Assembly: GCA_964550025.1 (NCBI GenBank)
Contig: CAZJYI010000064.1
Coordinates: forward strand, 1-58,019
Source of the DNA: CAZJYI01 sp964550025
GTDB taxonomy: Bacteria > Verrucomicrobiota > Kiritimatiellia > UBA8416 > CAYOBW01
Direction of reading: 5' to 3'
DNA: 58,019 nucleotides
Numbering within the stretch: the first letter of the stretch is position 1; each line of letters opens with the position of its first letter. Below the pieces are notes generated by a model. The model was not told the origin of the DNA. It was given only the letters and a program-made list of their open reading frames with translations, and did not search any database. Positions 17,574 to 26,705 of the stretch are shown here, piece after piece. A program made the position numbers and the translations under genes.

Positions 17574-18824
17574 TCATGATATCCTCTCCGGTTGCGCCAT
17601 GGGGCCTGTCAGTTCCTGATCTGTGCGTTCCTCATCTGCCGTCGCAAGCCACGATTGCGTCTTCAGGCAGATCCTCACGAGCATGAGCATGACCGGGACT
17701 TCTATCAGGACACCGACCACAGTTGCCAGCGCCGCGCCGGAGGAGATGCCGAACAGCATGGTGGCCGTGGCGATGGCGACTTCGAAATGGTTCGAGGCGC
17801 CGATCATGGCCGACGGTGCGGCGTCCGCGTAGGACAATCGGAGGCGCTTCGCTGCAAGGTAGCCCAGTCCGAAGATCAGGCAGGTCTGGATGAAGAGCGG
17901 GATGGCAATCCAGAGGATCGTGAGAGGGTTGGAGAGAATGACGTCGCCTTTGAAGGAGAACAGCAGCACGAGCGTTATCAGGAGGGCCCCGATCGTGACA
18001 GGCGTCAGGAGGTGCAGGAACTTCTCCTTGAACCAGACTTCGCCCTTGTGCCCGATGATCCACCGTCGCGAGACGTAGCCCGCCGCCAGGGGCAAGGCCA
18101 CGTAAACGCCGATCGATAGCAGGAGGGCCTGCCACGGGACCGGCAATCGACCCACACCCAGCAGGAACCCGCCCAGGACGCCATAGAGCACGAGCATCGT
18201 CAGGGAGTTGATCGCGACCATTACCAGCGTGTGCCCGTCATTGCCCCTGGCCAGGTATCCCCACACAAGCACCATGGCCGTGCAGGGCGCGATGCCCAGT
18301 AGAATGCACCCGGCGAAATAGCTGCGCCAGAGTGGCACCTCCAACATCCTGATGCCTTCGCGCATCACCACGGTCCCCGCACCGTAGGTTTCTCCGACGG
18401 CCAGATCGAGGCCGAATGGCATCTTGACGAAGTCTGTGGCCTCGGCTCCGATCATGCCGCGGAACAGGAATCCCAGGAAGAAGTAGGCAATCGCAAACAT
18501 CGTGAACGGCTTGATTGCCCAGTTGATCACCAGAGTCAGTCCGACCGGCCTGATGCTCCGGCCTGCCTTCACGACCTCGGCGAAGTCGATCTTCACCATG
18601 ATGGGGTACATCATGAAGAAGAGGCACACGGCGATCGGTATAGACACGACCGGGGCGCCGTTGATGAAGATCGCCATGCCGTCCAACGCCCCGGCAAGGC
18701 CCGGCGCGACCCTGCCGAGCACAATGCCTGCCACGATGCACAGCCCGACCCAAACAGTCAGATAGCGCTCGAATACGCTACCCATTCTCCGTCTGCCGTC
18801 TCCCGTGTCTGGGGATACCCGCAT
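17574..18824 (-). CDS. acr3: ACR3-type arsenite efflux transporter
   Basis: A 416-residue inner-membrane protein with about ten hydrophobic helices. It carries the ACR3 hallmarks FFMMYPIMVKIDFAEV and GIAPCTAMVLVWG (conserved cysteine needed for As(III) transport), and ATATMLFGISSGAALATVVG near the end. It exports arsenite (possibly antimonite) using the membrane potential. The start at MRVSPDTG shares a base with the stop of the upstream arsR gene (TAATG), so the two are translationally coupled. No arsenate reductase gene is in this operon. Confidence 0.93.
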   Translation of the reverse strand: MRVSPDTGDGRRRMGSVFERYLTVWVGLCIVAGIVLGRVAPGLAGALDGMAIFINGAPVVSIPIAVCLFFMMYPIMVKIDFAEVVKAGRSIRPVGLTLVINWAIKPFTMFAIAYFFLGFLFRGMIGAEATDFVKMPFGLDLAVGETYGAGTVVMREGIRMLEVPLWRSYFAGCILLGIAPCTAMVLVWGYLARGNDGHTLVMVAINSLTMLVLYGVLGGFLLGVGRLPVPWQALLLSIGVYVALPLAAGYVSRRWIIGHKGEVWFKEKFLHLLTPVTIGALLITLVLLFSFKGDVILSNPLTILWIAIPLFIQTCLIFGLGYLAAKRLRLSYADAAPSAMIGASNHFEVAIATATMLFGISSGAALATVVGVLIEVPVMLMLVRICLKTQSWLATADEERTDQELTGPMAQPERIS

Positions 18825-19201
18825 TAGTTCTTCTTGTGCGTCAGTTTGCGGCATAGTTCCTCCTTGTCGATACACAGTATTCTCTCAACACGCTCGCAGT
18901 CAGTCTGAACCTGCTCATCATCCGTCAGCGTATCCAGCAGTGCCAGCACCTGTTCGGCCAAGGCGTTCGGGCGGTCCGGACGTCGGTAGTACATCCACCT
19001 TGCCTCCTTGCGATCCTGTATCAGGCGCGCCTGGCGCAGAATCGAGAGGTGCTTGGACACCGTGGATGAAGCCAGCCCGAGCATTTCGGTAATCTGACAG
19101 ACGCAAAGCTCCCGGTCACGCAGGGCACAAAGGACCCGCACACGGTTGGCGTCTGCCAGTGCCTTCATTGCGGTCATGAACTCAAACACGGATTCCTCCA
19201 T
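18824..19201 (-). CDS. arsR: ArsR-family metalloregulatory repressor
   Basis: A 125-residue winged-helix repressor. ELCVCQI (C33, C35) is the ArsR As(III)-binding motif at the start of the recognition helix. It is followed by the helix-turn-helix TEMLGLASSTVSKHLSIL and the wing DRKEARWMYYRR. It should repress its own operon until arsenite binds. The start is placed at MEESVFEF, since upstream in-frame residues are not family-like. A short inverted repeat lies immediately before the start. It is the first gene of a two-gene operon with acr3. Confidence 0.92.
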   Translation of the reverse strand: MEESVFEFMTAMKALADANRVRVLCALRDRELCVCQITEMLGLASSTVSKHLSILRQARLIQDRKEARWMYYRRPDRPNALAEQVLALLDTLTDDEQVQTDCERVERILCIDKEELCRKLTHKKN

Positions 19202-19217
19202 TTCGTTGTGTGGCGAA
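19202..19217. promoter_or_regulatory. Candidate ArsR operator
   Basis: An imperfect inverted repeat TTCG-N8-CGAA, adjacent to the arsR start codon. ArsR-type operators are short imperfect dyads at the promoter of their own operon, so position and form fit. The arms are only 4 bp, so chance is a real alternative. Confidence 0.3.
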
Positions 19218-19496
19218 TTATGCCATGTGGTGACGGTGGAATCAATACCCAAGTACGCAGAATTCCGCGACAGCGCGGGCCGGACCCAGGTTTCAGGACA
19301 TACGCCCCAGTCGCACCTCGGCGAAGTTCTGTCCTTGAAAAGCGCGGTGTATGCACTACCATGCAGCCTTCATACCGTGCAGCCGTTAAGGGGCGGGAGG
19401 GGACGTAGCGGGCCGCCGGGGCTTGCTGTCGCGTGGGGGGATTTGAGGTACTGGTCGGGATGAACGACGCACAGTCATAACAGAAGGGAGCGGATC
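19218..19496. other. Divergent promoter region, arsR versus sugar operon
   Basis: About 280 bp without a supportable gene, between divergent arsR and the RhaT-like gene. The promoter of the sugar operon should lie here. No regulator gene for that operon is adjacent, and no confident operator was recognised. A GAAGGGAG ribosome-binding site precedes the RhaT-like start. Confidence 0.4.
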
Positions 19497-20531
19497 ATGA
19501 TCGGAGGCATCGGGCTGACATTGTTGGGCGCACTTTTCCTGGGCACGTTTGCTTTGCCCTCGAAGTACATCAAGAACTTCGCATGGGAGAACACGTGGGG
19601 TGCCTTCTTCCTGATGGGCATGCTGGTGGTGCCGGTGGGCGTGTCCGCGCTGGTCGTCAAGGACCTTTGGGCTACGTACGCGCATGCGGACATCTCGGGA
19701 ACGACGATCTTCATTGTCATGGCCCTGGGGTGCCTCTGGGGGTGTGGGTTCTGCTGCTGGGGGTACGGCCTCGACATGGTCGGCCTGTCGCTGGGGTATT
19801 CCCTGACGATGGGGACGATGGCGCTGGTCGGATCAATGACCCCCTTCTTCCTCGGCAATGCCGAGAAGGCCGCGACGACGGGCGGCATGCTGGTCATCGG
19901 GGGTATTCTGGTGTGCATCGGCGGGGTCGCGCTGAACGGCCTGGCGGGCACCAAGAGGGAGAAGGCAGAGACGAAGGAGCAGGCCGAAGGGGAATCCGCA
20001 CCGAAGAAGAACATGGTTGCCGGGTTGTGCGTGTGTGTGCTCGCCGGTGTTCTCTCTTCCGGTCTGAACATCGCGTTCCACGTGGGGGGCAATATCGCCA
20101 CCGTGTCGCAGACGCAGTTCGGCAATCCGCCGTGGCTTGCCGGGCTCTCGGTATGGACGCTGATCTTCCTCGGCGGCATGATTTCGAGCTGCGGGTTCTC
20201 GCTCTTTAAGCTCTTTAAGAACGGAACGTGGAGTCAATTCAAGAACGCCGGTTCCGGCAAGAACCTCTTCCTGGCGACGCTGATGGCGATCGGGCATTTC
20301 GCCTGCATCTTCTTCTACGGCATCGGCAGTTGGAAACTCGGCGCCCTGGGGACATCCGTGGGCTTTGCGATCTTCCAGTCCGGTTCGTTGCTGATCGGCA
20401 ACGGCCTGGGGATCATGACGGGTGAATGGAAGACAGCCGGCCCCGACAGCAAGCGGTGGCTGTTCACGGGATTGGGGGTTCTGATCCTCGGTATCGTCAT
20501 CGTGTCGGTCGGCAACGCAATGACTTCTTGA
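19497..20531 (+). CDS. rhaT: RhaT-like sugar/proton symporter
   Basis: A 344-residue inner-membrane permease with about ten hydrophobic helices. The order and motifs match the L-rhamnose-proton symporter family: GTFALPSKYIKNFAWENTWG at the N-terminus, then WGCGFCCWGYGLDMVGLSLGYS, and a central cytoplasmic linker rich in Lys and Glu. It is the first gene of the sugar operon and brings in the substrate of the following enzymes. RhaT relatives in PVC bacteria carry sugars other than rhamnose, so the substrate is not fixed. No rhamnose isomerase or rhamnulose-1-phosphate aldolase gene follows. Confidence 0.88.
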   Translation: MIGGIGLTLLGALFLGTFALPSKYIKNFAWENTWGAFFLMGMLVVPVGVSALVVKDLWATYAHADISGTTIFIVMALGCLWGCGFCCWGYGLDMVGLSLGYSLTMGTMALVGSMTPFFLGNAEKAATTGGMLVIGGILVCIGGVALNGLAGTKREKAETKEQAEGESAPKKNMVAGLCVCVLAGVLSSGLNIAFHVGGNIATVSQTQFGNPPWLAGLSVWTLIFLGGMISSCGFSLFKLFKNGTWSQFKNAGSGKNLFLATLMAIGHFACIFFYGIGSWKLGALGTSVGFAIFQSGSLLIGNGLGIMTGEWKTAGPDSKRWLFTGLGVLILGIVIVSVGNAMTS

Positions 20532-20547
20532 AGGACGGAGGACGATC

Positions 20548-21585
20548 ATGCGGGCAGTCGCGGTTGTTGAGCCGAACAAGGTCGAAATCGTTGAACTGGG
20601 CGAGCCCGAAGTGGGGCCGTACCAGGCAAAGGTCCGAGCAGAGGTAGCCTGTCTGTGCAACGCCACCGATGGGAAACTCGTGGCCGGCCATTTCCCGGGC
20701 GTGGACACCTACCCGCTGGTGCTCGGGCACGAGGGCGCCGGCATCGTCGAAGCCGTGGGCGAAAAGGTACGTAACTTCAAAGTCGGTGACCGTGTCATCG
20801 GCGGGCTGCTGTTCGAGTTCAGCGACCCGAAGTATGCGACAGGGTGGGGCGGCTTCTGCGAGTGTACGCTGGCCAACGACCACGACGCCATGGTGGAGGA
20901 CGGCGTGGCCGACGAGGAGCACGGCTGGTTTGAGTGCTACGAGATCCAGCGTGCCGTGACCCAGGACATCCCGGTGGAAGCGGCGGCCCTTCTGTGCACG
21001 TGGCGAGAGGTGTACGGCGGCTTTGGCGACTTCCAGCTTAAGGAAGGCGACGACATTCTCGTCTTCGGCGCCGGACCCGTTGGGCTGAGCTTCACGAAGT
21101 TCGCTAAACTCCTGGGGTTGGGGTACGTCGGCGTCGTGGACCCGCTGGAGAACAAGCGGGCCAAGGCGCTCGAGATGGGTGCCGACGAAGTTTTCACGCC
21201 GGATTCCGGCGAGCTGGCCGCCCTCACGGAGAAGCGCGGCAAGCCGCTGGACGCCGTCATCGACGCGGTCGGAAGCCCGGCGATCATCAACGCGGCGCTG
21301 CCTCTCATCAAGCTCGGCGGGACGATCGGCGTCTATGGCGTCATTGCGGATGAGTCCATCACCATCGACAAGAGCAAGGGCCCCTACAACTTCAACCTCT
21401 TTGTGCACCAGTGGCCGACGCGGTTCCGGGAGAAGGCGGCGCAGGAGCCGCTGTGCGAGTGGATCCGCGCCGGCAAGCTCTCCCCGGCCGAGTTCGTCAC
21501 ACACGAGTTTGCCGTGGAGCAGGTCAACGACGCGCTGGAGGCCGTGAAGCGCGGCGAGGTAATCAAGGCGCTGTTGAGATACTGA
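20548..21585 (+). CDS. Zinc-type alcohol/polyol dehydrogenase
   Basis: A 345-residue medium-chain dehydrogenase. The catalytic domain has CLCNATDGKLV and GHEGAG, and the NAD-binding domain has LVFGAGPVGLSFTKFAKLLG followed by an acidic VDPLENKRAKALEMGADEVF. The four-cysteine structural zinc loop of classical alcohol dehydrogenases is absent. It probably oxidises a sugar or polyol imported by the upstream transporter, 16 bp away. The start follows GGACGGAGGACG. Confidence 0.9.
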   Translation: MRAVAVVEPNKVEIVELGEPEVGPYQAKVRAEVACLCNATDGKLVAGHFPGVDTYPLVLGHEGAGIVEAVGEKVRNFKVGDRVIGGLLFEFSDPKYATGWGGFCECTLANDHDAMVEDGVADEEHGWFECYEIQRAVTQDIPVEAAALLCTWREVYGGFGDFQLKEGDDILVFGAGPVGLSFTKFAKLLGLGYVGVVDPLENKRAKALEMGADEVFTPDSGELAALTEKRGKPLDAVIDAVGSPAIINAALPLIKLGGTIGVYGVIADESITIDKSKGPYNFNLFVHQWPTRFREKAAQEPLCEWIRAGKLSPAEFVTHEFAVEQVNDALEAVKRGEVIKALLRY

Positions 21586-21588
21586 GTC

Positions 21589-23085
21589 ATGAAGAAGAAC
21601 ATCGTAGCCATTGACATCGGTACGCAGAGTTCGCGCGCTTCCATTGTTACCCAGGACGGTGAAATCCTGGGCGTGGAGCAGATAAAGCACGACCTTGACA
21701 GCCCGCAGCCGGGCTGGGCGCAACAGAATCCGGATTCCTGGTGGGAAGAAACCTGCGAGGCCCTGCAGACGGTCCTGAAGGAAACGGGGATAGACGGGGC
21801 ATCCATCGCATCGGTCTGTTCATGCGGGCAGATGAGCGGCCCAGTGGGAATCGATGAAGATGGGGCCGTGACCACGCCATGGGTCCAGCTCTGGTGTGAC
21901 AAACGTTGCAGCGAACAGTGCGAGGAGATGCTGGGAACACACGGTGAGCCGGAGCTGCTGAAACACTCCGCCAACCCCATCGTTCCCGCCTGGACGGGAA
22001 TCAAGGTGCGCTGGCACAAGGATCACGAACCGGACGCCTACAACCGTACGCGCTGGTTCCTGGTGCCCAAGGACTTCATCAACTTCCGTCTGACCGGCGT
22101 TGCGGCGGCGGACCCCAGCGAAGCCTCCGGCTCGTTTGTCTGGGACTGCGAGACCGAGGCCTATTCGCAGGAGCTCGCCGAGGCGGTTGGCGTCGATATC
22201 CAGAAGTTCGCGCCCGTTCATCCATCGCACGCGGTGATCGGCGACGTCACGGAAGACGCCGCCCTGCTTACGGGGATTCCGGCCGGTACGCCCGTGGTGG
22301 CCGGCGGCGGCGATTTCCCGGTCTCCATGCTGGGATTCGGGATTGTGGGTGAGGGCGTGACGGCCGATGTTACGGGGAGCAGCACGCTGCTTGCGGCGCA
22401 CACGCCGAAGCCTCTCCTCGATCCCGCCATTCAGAACCTGCGGCACGTCGTGGACGGCTGGATACCCTTCACGATTCTTGATTGCGGTGGCATGAGCATG
22501 AAGTGGTGCAAGGACCTGGTCGGTTCCATGCGGGGAGCGGAAGTGACGTACGATGAGTTGATCGCGTTGGCTTCGCAAGCGCCCGCCGGCAGCGAAGGCC
22601 TCCTGTTCTATCCGTACATGCTTGGCGAGCGTCGGCGTGAGAACACGGCCTCACGCGGGGGCTACTTCGGCATCACGCTGAATCACAAGGCCCCGCACTT
22701 CATCCGTGCCGTGATGGAGGGTGTTGCGCTGACAATGGGCAAGGACATCGGCGAGTTTGCGAAACAGGGCCACGAGGTGAAGCACCTGCTCAGCGTGGGC
22801 GGAGGCACACGCAACGAGCTGTGGAACCGGATCAAGGCCAGCATAACGGGGGCGCCGCTGGAGCTGTCGGAGGAGCCGGAAGCCGGCCTCAAGGGGGCGG
22901 CCATTCTAGGGGCGGCCGGCGCCGGACTGATCGGCGATCCCGCCGAAGTGGCGATCGAACGGCGGGCGCAGACGCGCACCGTGGAGCCGGACGGCGAGAT
23001 GGTGAGCGCTTACGCGGACGTTCAAGCGGAGTACAACAGGGTCTACGGACACATGCTGGGCTTCTGGTTCGGGAGGGAAGGGTGA
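21589..23085 (+). CDS. FGGY-family carbohydrate kinase
   Basis: A 498-residue sugar kinase of the FGGY family, closest in feel to xylulokinase. The phosphate-binding DIGTQSSRASIV is near the N-terminus. The FGGY C-terminal domain has SEGLLFYPYMLGERRREN, SVGGGTRNELWNRIKASITG and LSEEPEAGLKGAAILGAAGAG (adenosine-binding region). It phosphorylates a ketose or polyol in the cytoplasm. It starts only 3 bp after the dehydrogenase stop, without a strong ribosome-binding site, so it is probably translated by coupling. Confidence 0.92.
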   Translation: MKKNIVAIDIGTQSSRASIVTQDGEILGVEQIKHDLDSPQPGWAQQNPDSWWEETCEALQTVLKETGIDGASIASVCSCGQMSGPVGIDEDGAVTTPWVQLWCDKRCSEQCEEMLGTHGEPELLKHSANPIVPAWTGIKVRWHKDHEPDAYNRTRWFLVPKDFINFRLTGVAAADPSEASGSFVWDCETEAYSQELAEAVGVDIQKFAPVHPSHAVIGDVTEDAALLTGIPAGTPVVAGGGDFPVSMLGFGIVGEGVTADVTGSSTLLAAHTPKPLLDPAIQNLRHVVDGWIPFTILDCGGMSMKWCKDLVGSMRGAEVTYDELIALASQAPAGSEGLLFYPYMLGERRRENTASRGGYFGITLNHKAPHFIRAVMEGVALTMGKDIGEFAKQGHEVKHLLSVGGGTRNELWNRIKASITGAPLELSEEPEAGLKGAAILGAAGAGLIGDPAEVAIERRAQTRTVEPDGEMVSAYADVQAEYNRVYGHMLGFWFGREG

Positions 23086-24032
23086 CTTCAGCAGACTTGA
23101 CTCCGGCAACCGTGCCGACATTCTACTTCATTGGCGTCACGACCGGCAAATCCTCGATCATGAAGGTGTTTCCGGCCTGGGCCCGGCACTTGGGGATCTC
23201 CGAGTGCATCAAGGGCATCGACTGCAAGTGGCACGACGACCCGCAGGTATACCGCACGGTCGTGGATTTCCTCAAACACGACGAGCTGTCTCTCGGGGGG
23301 TTGGTTACCACGCACAAGCTGGATCTCCTCAAGGCCTCGCGGGACCTGTTCGACTGGCTGGACCCCTACGCCATCCAACTTGACGAGGTGAGCTCGATAT
23401 CAAAGCGGGACGGCCAGTTGCGCGGGCACGCCAAGGACCCTATCTCCAGCGGTCTTTCCTTCGACGCGATCGTGCCCGGGGAATACTGGGGCGAAAGCGG
23501 CGCGGAGGTCTGCGTCCTGGGGGCGGGCGGGTCGTCGCTGGCGTTGACGATCCACCTCATGAAGCAGCCTGAGGGAAAGCGTCCTACCTGCATTCACGTG
23601 ACGAATCGCAGCGAAAAGCGGCTGAACGAGATGAAGGGGGTCCATGCGCGCATGGACTGTCCGATCCCCGTGACGTATACGTTGTGCCCGACACCCGCGG
23701 AGAACGACGCCGTGGTTGCGCGCCTGAAGCCTGGTTCGATGGTTATCAACGCCACCGGACTGGGCAAAGACGCTCCCGGTTCCCCCCTGACGGACGCCGT
23801 GAGCTTGCCCCGGAACGGGTTAGTGTGGGAGTTCAACTACCGCGGTGATCTCATCTTTCTGGACCAGGCCGTGGCGCAGCAAGCGACGAAAGACCTGAAG
23901 ATCGAGGACGGTTGGGTCTACTTCGTGCATGGGTGGCTCTGCGTGATCCGGGAAGTGTTCGGGCTCGATATCCCGTCGAGCGGTCCGGAGTTTGACAAGC
24001 TGTGCGACATTGCGGCGGAAGCCCGGCGCTGA
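23082..24032 (+). CDS. Shikimate-dehydrogenase-like oxidoreductase
   Basis: A 316-residue protein of the shikimate/quinate dehydrogenase superfamily. The N-terminal substrate domain has GLVTTHKLDLLKASRDLFDW (catalytic lysine region). The Rossmann domain has EVCVLGAGGSSLALTIHL and MVINATGLGKDAPGSPL. The start is a GTG overlapping the kinase stop (GTGA), with GGGAGGGAAG just upstream. Other aromatic-pathway genes are absent, so the enzyme probably acts on a sugar-derived acid or keto-acid rather than on shikimate. This is inferred from its place in the catabolic operon. Confidence 0.85.
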   Translation: MTSADLTPATVPTFYFIGVTTGKSSIMKVFPAWARHLGISECIKGIDCKWHDDPQVYRTVVDFLKHDELSLGGLVTTHKLDLLKASRDLFDWLDPYAIQLDEVSSISKRDGQLRGHAKDPISSGLSFDAIVPGEYWGESGAEVCVLGAGGSSLALTIHLMKQPEGKRPTCIHVTNRSEKRLNEMKGVHARMDCPIPVTYTLCPTPAENDAVVARLKPGSMVINATGLGKDAPGSPLTDAVSLPRNGLVWEFNYRGDLIFLDQAVAQQATKDLKIEDGWVYFVHGWLCVIREVFGLDIPSSGPEFDKLCDIAAEARR

Positions 24033-24125
24033 CGGGGAAACAACCACTACGAAATGCGCGAAACACACGAAACCGAAGACCTGCTCGCCGGTTTGCCGTG
24101 AGGGTGCGCTCGTGGGAGGTACAGT

Positions 24126-24701
24126 TTGGAAGATGCGAAATCGTTGCTGATTGAGTTCAGCCTGCAGACGGGACTGTCTCCGGACAGGACCTCGATACCG
24201 AGGCGGCTCTCCGCCATGAAGGGCATGTTCGCGGACGAACGGCGCAGGGCGGAGATGGTGGCGCAGAACGACGTCCTGGTGTACGAATTCTACGACATGG
24301 GGCTGCCGGAGACGGCCGGCGGCGTCGCCTTCGGGACGAGCATCACCTATCCCGGGAAGGTGGGGGAAGAGTACTTCATGACCAAGGGGCATTTTCACAC
24401 GATCCTGGATACCGCCGAGGCGTACTACTGCCTGCGGGGCGAGGGTTACATGCTGATGGAGAATCCCGAAGGCGAGTGGGAAGCGCGCGAGCTGCGCCCG
24501 GGGGCTGCCGTCTATGTGCCGGGGCGCTACGCCCATCGCAGCGTCAACACGTCGTCAACCGAGCCCCTGGTGACCTTCTTCGCGTTCCGTGCGGACGCAG
24601 GTCACAACTATGGCGCAATCGAGACCACCGGATTTCGCAAACTCATCGTCGAGCGCGACGGCCGTCCGCAGATTGTCGACAACCCGAGGTGGGAGGAATG
24701 A
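24126..24701 (+). CDS. Cupin-type phosphoglucose isomerase
   Basis: A 191-residue cupin of the metal-dependent glucose-6-phosphate isomerase type known best from archaea. The metal site is in GHFHTILDTAEAYYCLRGEG and VPGRYAHRSVN (H, H, E, then H). It interconverts aldose and ketose phosphates; in this operon it may act on the product of the kinase. The start is a TTG at 24126, preceded by GGGAGGT with suitable spacing. A 93-bp gap separates it from the previous gene. Confidence 0.88.
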   Translation: MEDAKSLLIEFSLQTGLSPDRTSIPRRLSAMKGMFADERRRAEMVAQNDVLVYEFYDMGLPETAGGVAFGTSITYPGKVGEEYFMTKGHFHTILDTAEAYYCLRGEGYMLMENPEGEWEARELRPGAAVYVPGRYAHRSVNTSSTEPLVTFFAFRADAGHNYGAIETTGFRKLIVERDGRPQIVDNPRWEE

Positions 24702-24881
24702 GTCCCACGGATGGGTAGTCCCGCGGATGGGGAGGACACGGATGGGGAGGGCTGAAAGCCCGGCACAGGCCAGCCCAGGGCGGTGAGCCCTGGGGAACAC
24801 GATCGTGAGCCCCGGAATGAGGGCTGAAAGCCCGACACAAACCGATTGCCTGACACACAGACGCCGAACCGGAAGATGACA
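24702..24881. repeat. Palindrome-rich intergenic block inside the sugar operon
   Basis: Contains a CACGGATGGG-type block (24706-24742) related to the one at 9897-9931. Two copies of GGGCTGAAAGCCC lie near 24748-24760 and 24821-24833, and AGCCCAGGGCGGTGAGCCCT lies near 24773-24792. All are short perfect or near-perfect palindromes and would form RNA hairpins in the operon transcript. Confidence 0.7.
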
Positions 24882-25826
24882 ATGAAGAGAATCCTCATAA
24901 CACCCAGGTCGCTCACCCGCCACGGCCATCCGCGCCTGGACGCCTTGAAGCAGGCCGGCTACGAAATGGTCTGCTCGACACCCGGGTGCTTCCCGACTGA
25001 AGACGAGCTTCTGGCGCTGTTGCCCGGGTGCGTTGGGTACCTCGCTGGAGTGGAGGAAATCTCGGCGCGGGTCCTGGATGCGTCGACGGAGCTCAGGGTC
25101 ATTAGCCGCAACGGGACGGGCGTCGACAGCATCGATCTCGCGGCGGCCGCGCGCAACGGGATACGGATCTGCAGGGCCGAAGGGGCCAACGCGCAGGGCG
25201 TGGCAGAATTGACCATGGCGCACATACTCGCGGCTGTCCGCTCGGTGCCCTTCTGCGACCAGGCGATGAAACGGCAGGCATGGCAGCGCCGCAAGGGGAT
25301 CGAGTTGGAGGGACGCACACTCGGCATCATAGGGTGCGGCAAGATCGGGCAGCGTGTCAGCCGTTTTGCCTTGGCGTTCGGGATGCGTGTAGTTGCCTTT
25401 GATCCCTATCCCGATGACGCCTTTACGCCTGGTGAAGCGTTCGGCTATGCTTCGTTTGACGAGGTGATGGCCCAGGCGGATATCCTGAGCCTGCACTGTC
25501 CCGCGAATTCGGACGGAACGCCGCTGATCGGACCCGACGCCCTGGAACGCATGAAGACCGGCGCTTTCATCGTGAACACGGCGCGCGGCAGCCTTCTGGA
25601 GGCGGATGCCGTGCTCGACGCCCTGGACAGCGGGAAGCTGGCCGGCGTTACCCTGGACGCGTTCGATTCCGAGCCGCCGTCCGACTGGCGGTTGGTAATG
25701 CACGAGCGTGTCGTGGCGACGCCGCACATTGGCGGGTACACCGAGGAGAGCGTTGACCGGGCCGTCGGGGCGGCCGTGGCCAACCTGTTGGATGCGCTTT
25801 CCACGGCTGATCAAGGTGAGGCATGA
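24882..25826 (+). CDS. D-2-hydroxyacid dehydrogenase (SerA-like)
   Basis: About 314 residues, NAD-dependent D-isomer-specific 2-hydroxyacid dehydrogenase. The nucleotide-binding loop is LGIIGCGKIGQRVSRFALAFG. The catalytic Arg is in RVISRNGTGVDSID, the Glu in LDAFDSEPP, and the His in VATPHIGGYTEES. It would oxidise or reduce a hydroxyacid arising from the imported sugar, not necessarily phosphoglycerate. The start is taken at MKRILITP, with GGAAG upstream; ATG codons at 24846 and 24876 are alternatives. Confidence 0.9.
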   Translation: MKRILITPRSLTRHGHPRLDALKQAGYEMVCSTPGCFPTEDELLALLPGCVGYLAGVEEISARVLDASTELRVISRNGTGVDSIDLAAAARNGIRICRAEGANAQGVAELTMAHILAAVRSVPFCDQAMKRQAWQRRKGIELEGRTLGIIGCGKIGQRVSRFALAFGMRVVAFDPYPDDAFTPGEAFGYASFDEVMAQADILSLHCPANSDGTPLIGPDALERMKTGAFIVNTARGSLLEADAVLDALDSGKLAGVTLDAFDSEPPSDWRLVMHERVVATPHIGGYTEESVDRAVGAAVANLLDALSTADQGEA

Positions 25827-26692
25827 ACATACAGGTTGATCAAGGCGACGTGTCCGGCTGGCGGTCGTACGTCCTCGCGAAGGACGAGACGGCCCTGTGG
25901 TGGCTGGGCCAGGCCGGGTTTGCCCTGCGGCACGGCGATATGGGTATTCTCATCGATCCCTATCTTTCCGATTCACTCGCGCACAAGTACGCCGGCACGC
26001 GTTTCCCGCACATACGCATGATGTCCATTCCGGTGGCACCCGCGCGCCTGCAGGGCGTTGACTGGGTGTGCTGCACCCACCGCCACACCGACCACATGGA
26101 TCCGGAGACGCTTCGTGCGCTTGCGGAGGCCAATCCCGAGTGCCGGTTCGTGATTCCCCGATCGGCGTTGGAGCACGCAACGCGTTCCATCGGGCTCGAC
26201 GCCGCCCGGCTCTGCCCCGTGGATGCCGGCGAGTCGCTGGCGCTCTCATCCGAGTTTGCCGTGACCGCCGTGCCTTCAGCCCACGAGGAACTCCATGTGG
26301 ACGAGGAGGGACGCCACATCTTCCTGGGATACGTCCTGCAGTTGGGCAGTGTTTCGGTCTATCACTCGGGCGACTGCGTTCCCTATGCGGGATTGACGGA
26401 GAACCTGGCGGCACAACACGTGGACCTCGCGCTCCTACCGGTCAACGGTCGGGATGAGTATCGCAGGCAGAATAATGTGCCGGGTAACTTCCAGTTGGAA
26501 GAAGCCATGGAACTGTGCGTGGAAGCCAATATCGGCTGGATGATTGCACACCATTTCGGGATGTTCGATTTCAACACGGTTGACCCCGTCCTGCTGGGGG
26601 AACGCGTAGCCCGCTCTGAGGCCGATGTGCGTGTCCTGATTCCCCAGGCGGATCTTGCCTTCAGGGTGTCGATGGCGGAAGATGCGGGATAG
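25823..26692 (+). CDS. UlaG-like MBL-fold lactonase
   Basis: A 289-residue metallo-beta-lactamase-fold protein of the L-ascorbate-6-phosphate lactonase (UlaG) type. The metal motif is THRHTDHMD, followed by HSGDCVPYAGLTENL and NGRDEYRRQNNVPGNF. WWLGQAGFALRHGDMGILIDPY at the start is characteristic of the UlaG group. It overlaps the previous stop by 4 bp (ATGA). A sugar-lactone (phosphate) opening step between the dehydrogenases is a sensible role. No ascorbate PTS genes are present. Confidence 0.88.
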   Translation: MNIQVDQGDVSGWRSYVLAKDETALWWLGQAGFALRHGDMGILIDPYLSDSLAHKYAGTRFPHIRMMSIPVAPARLQGVDWVCCTHRHTDHMDPETLRALAEANPECRFVIPRSALEHATRSIGLDAARLCPVDAGESLALSSEFAVTAVPSAHEELHVDEEGRHIFLGYVLQLGSVSVYHSGDCVPYAGLTENLAAQHVDLALLPVNGRDEYRRQNNVPGNFQLEEAMELCVEANIGWMIAHHFGMFDFNTVDPVLLGERVARSEADVRVLIPQADLAFRVSMAEDAG

Positions 26693-26705
26693 CGAGAGAG
26701 AGTAC

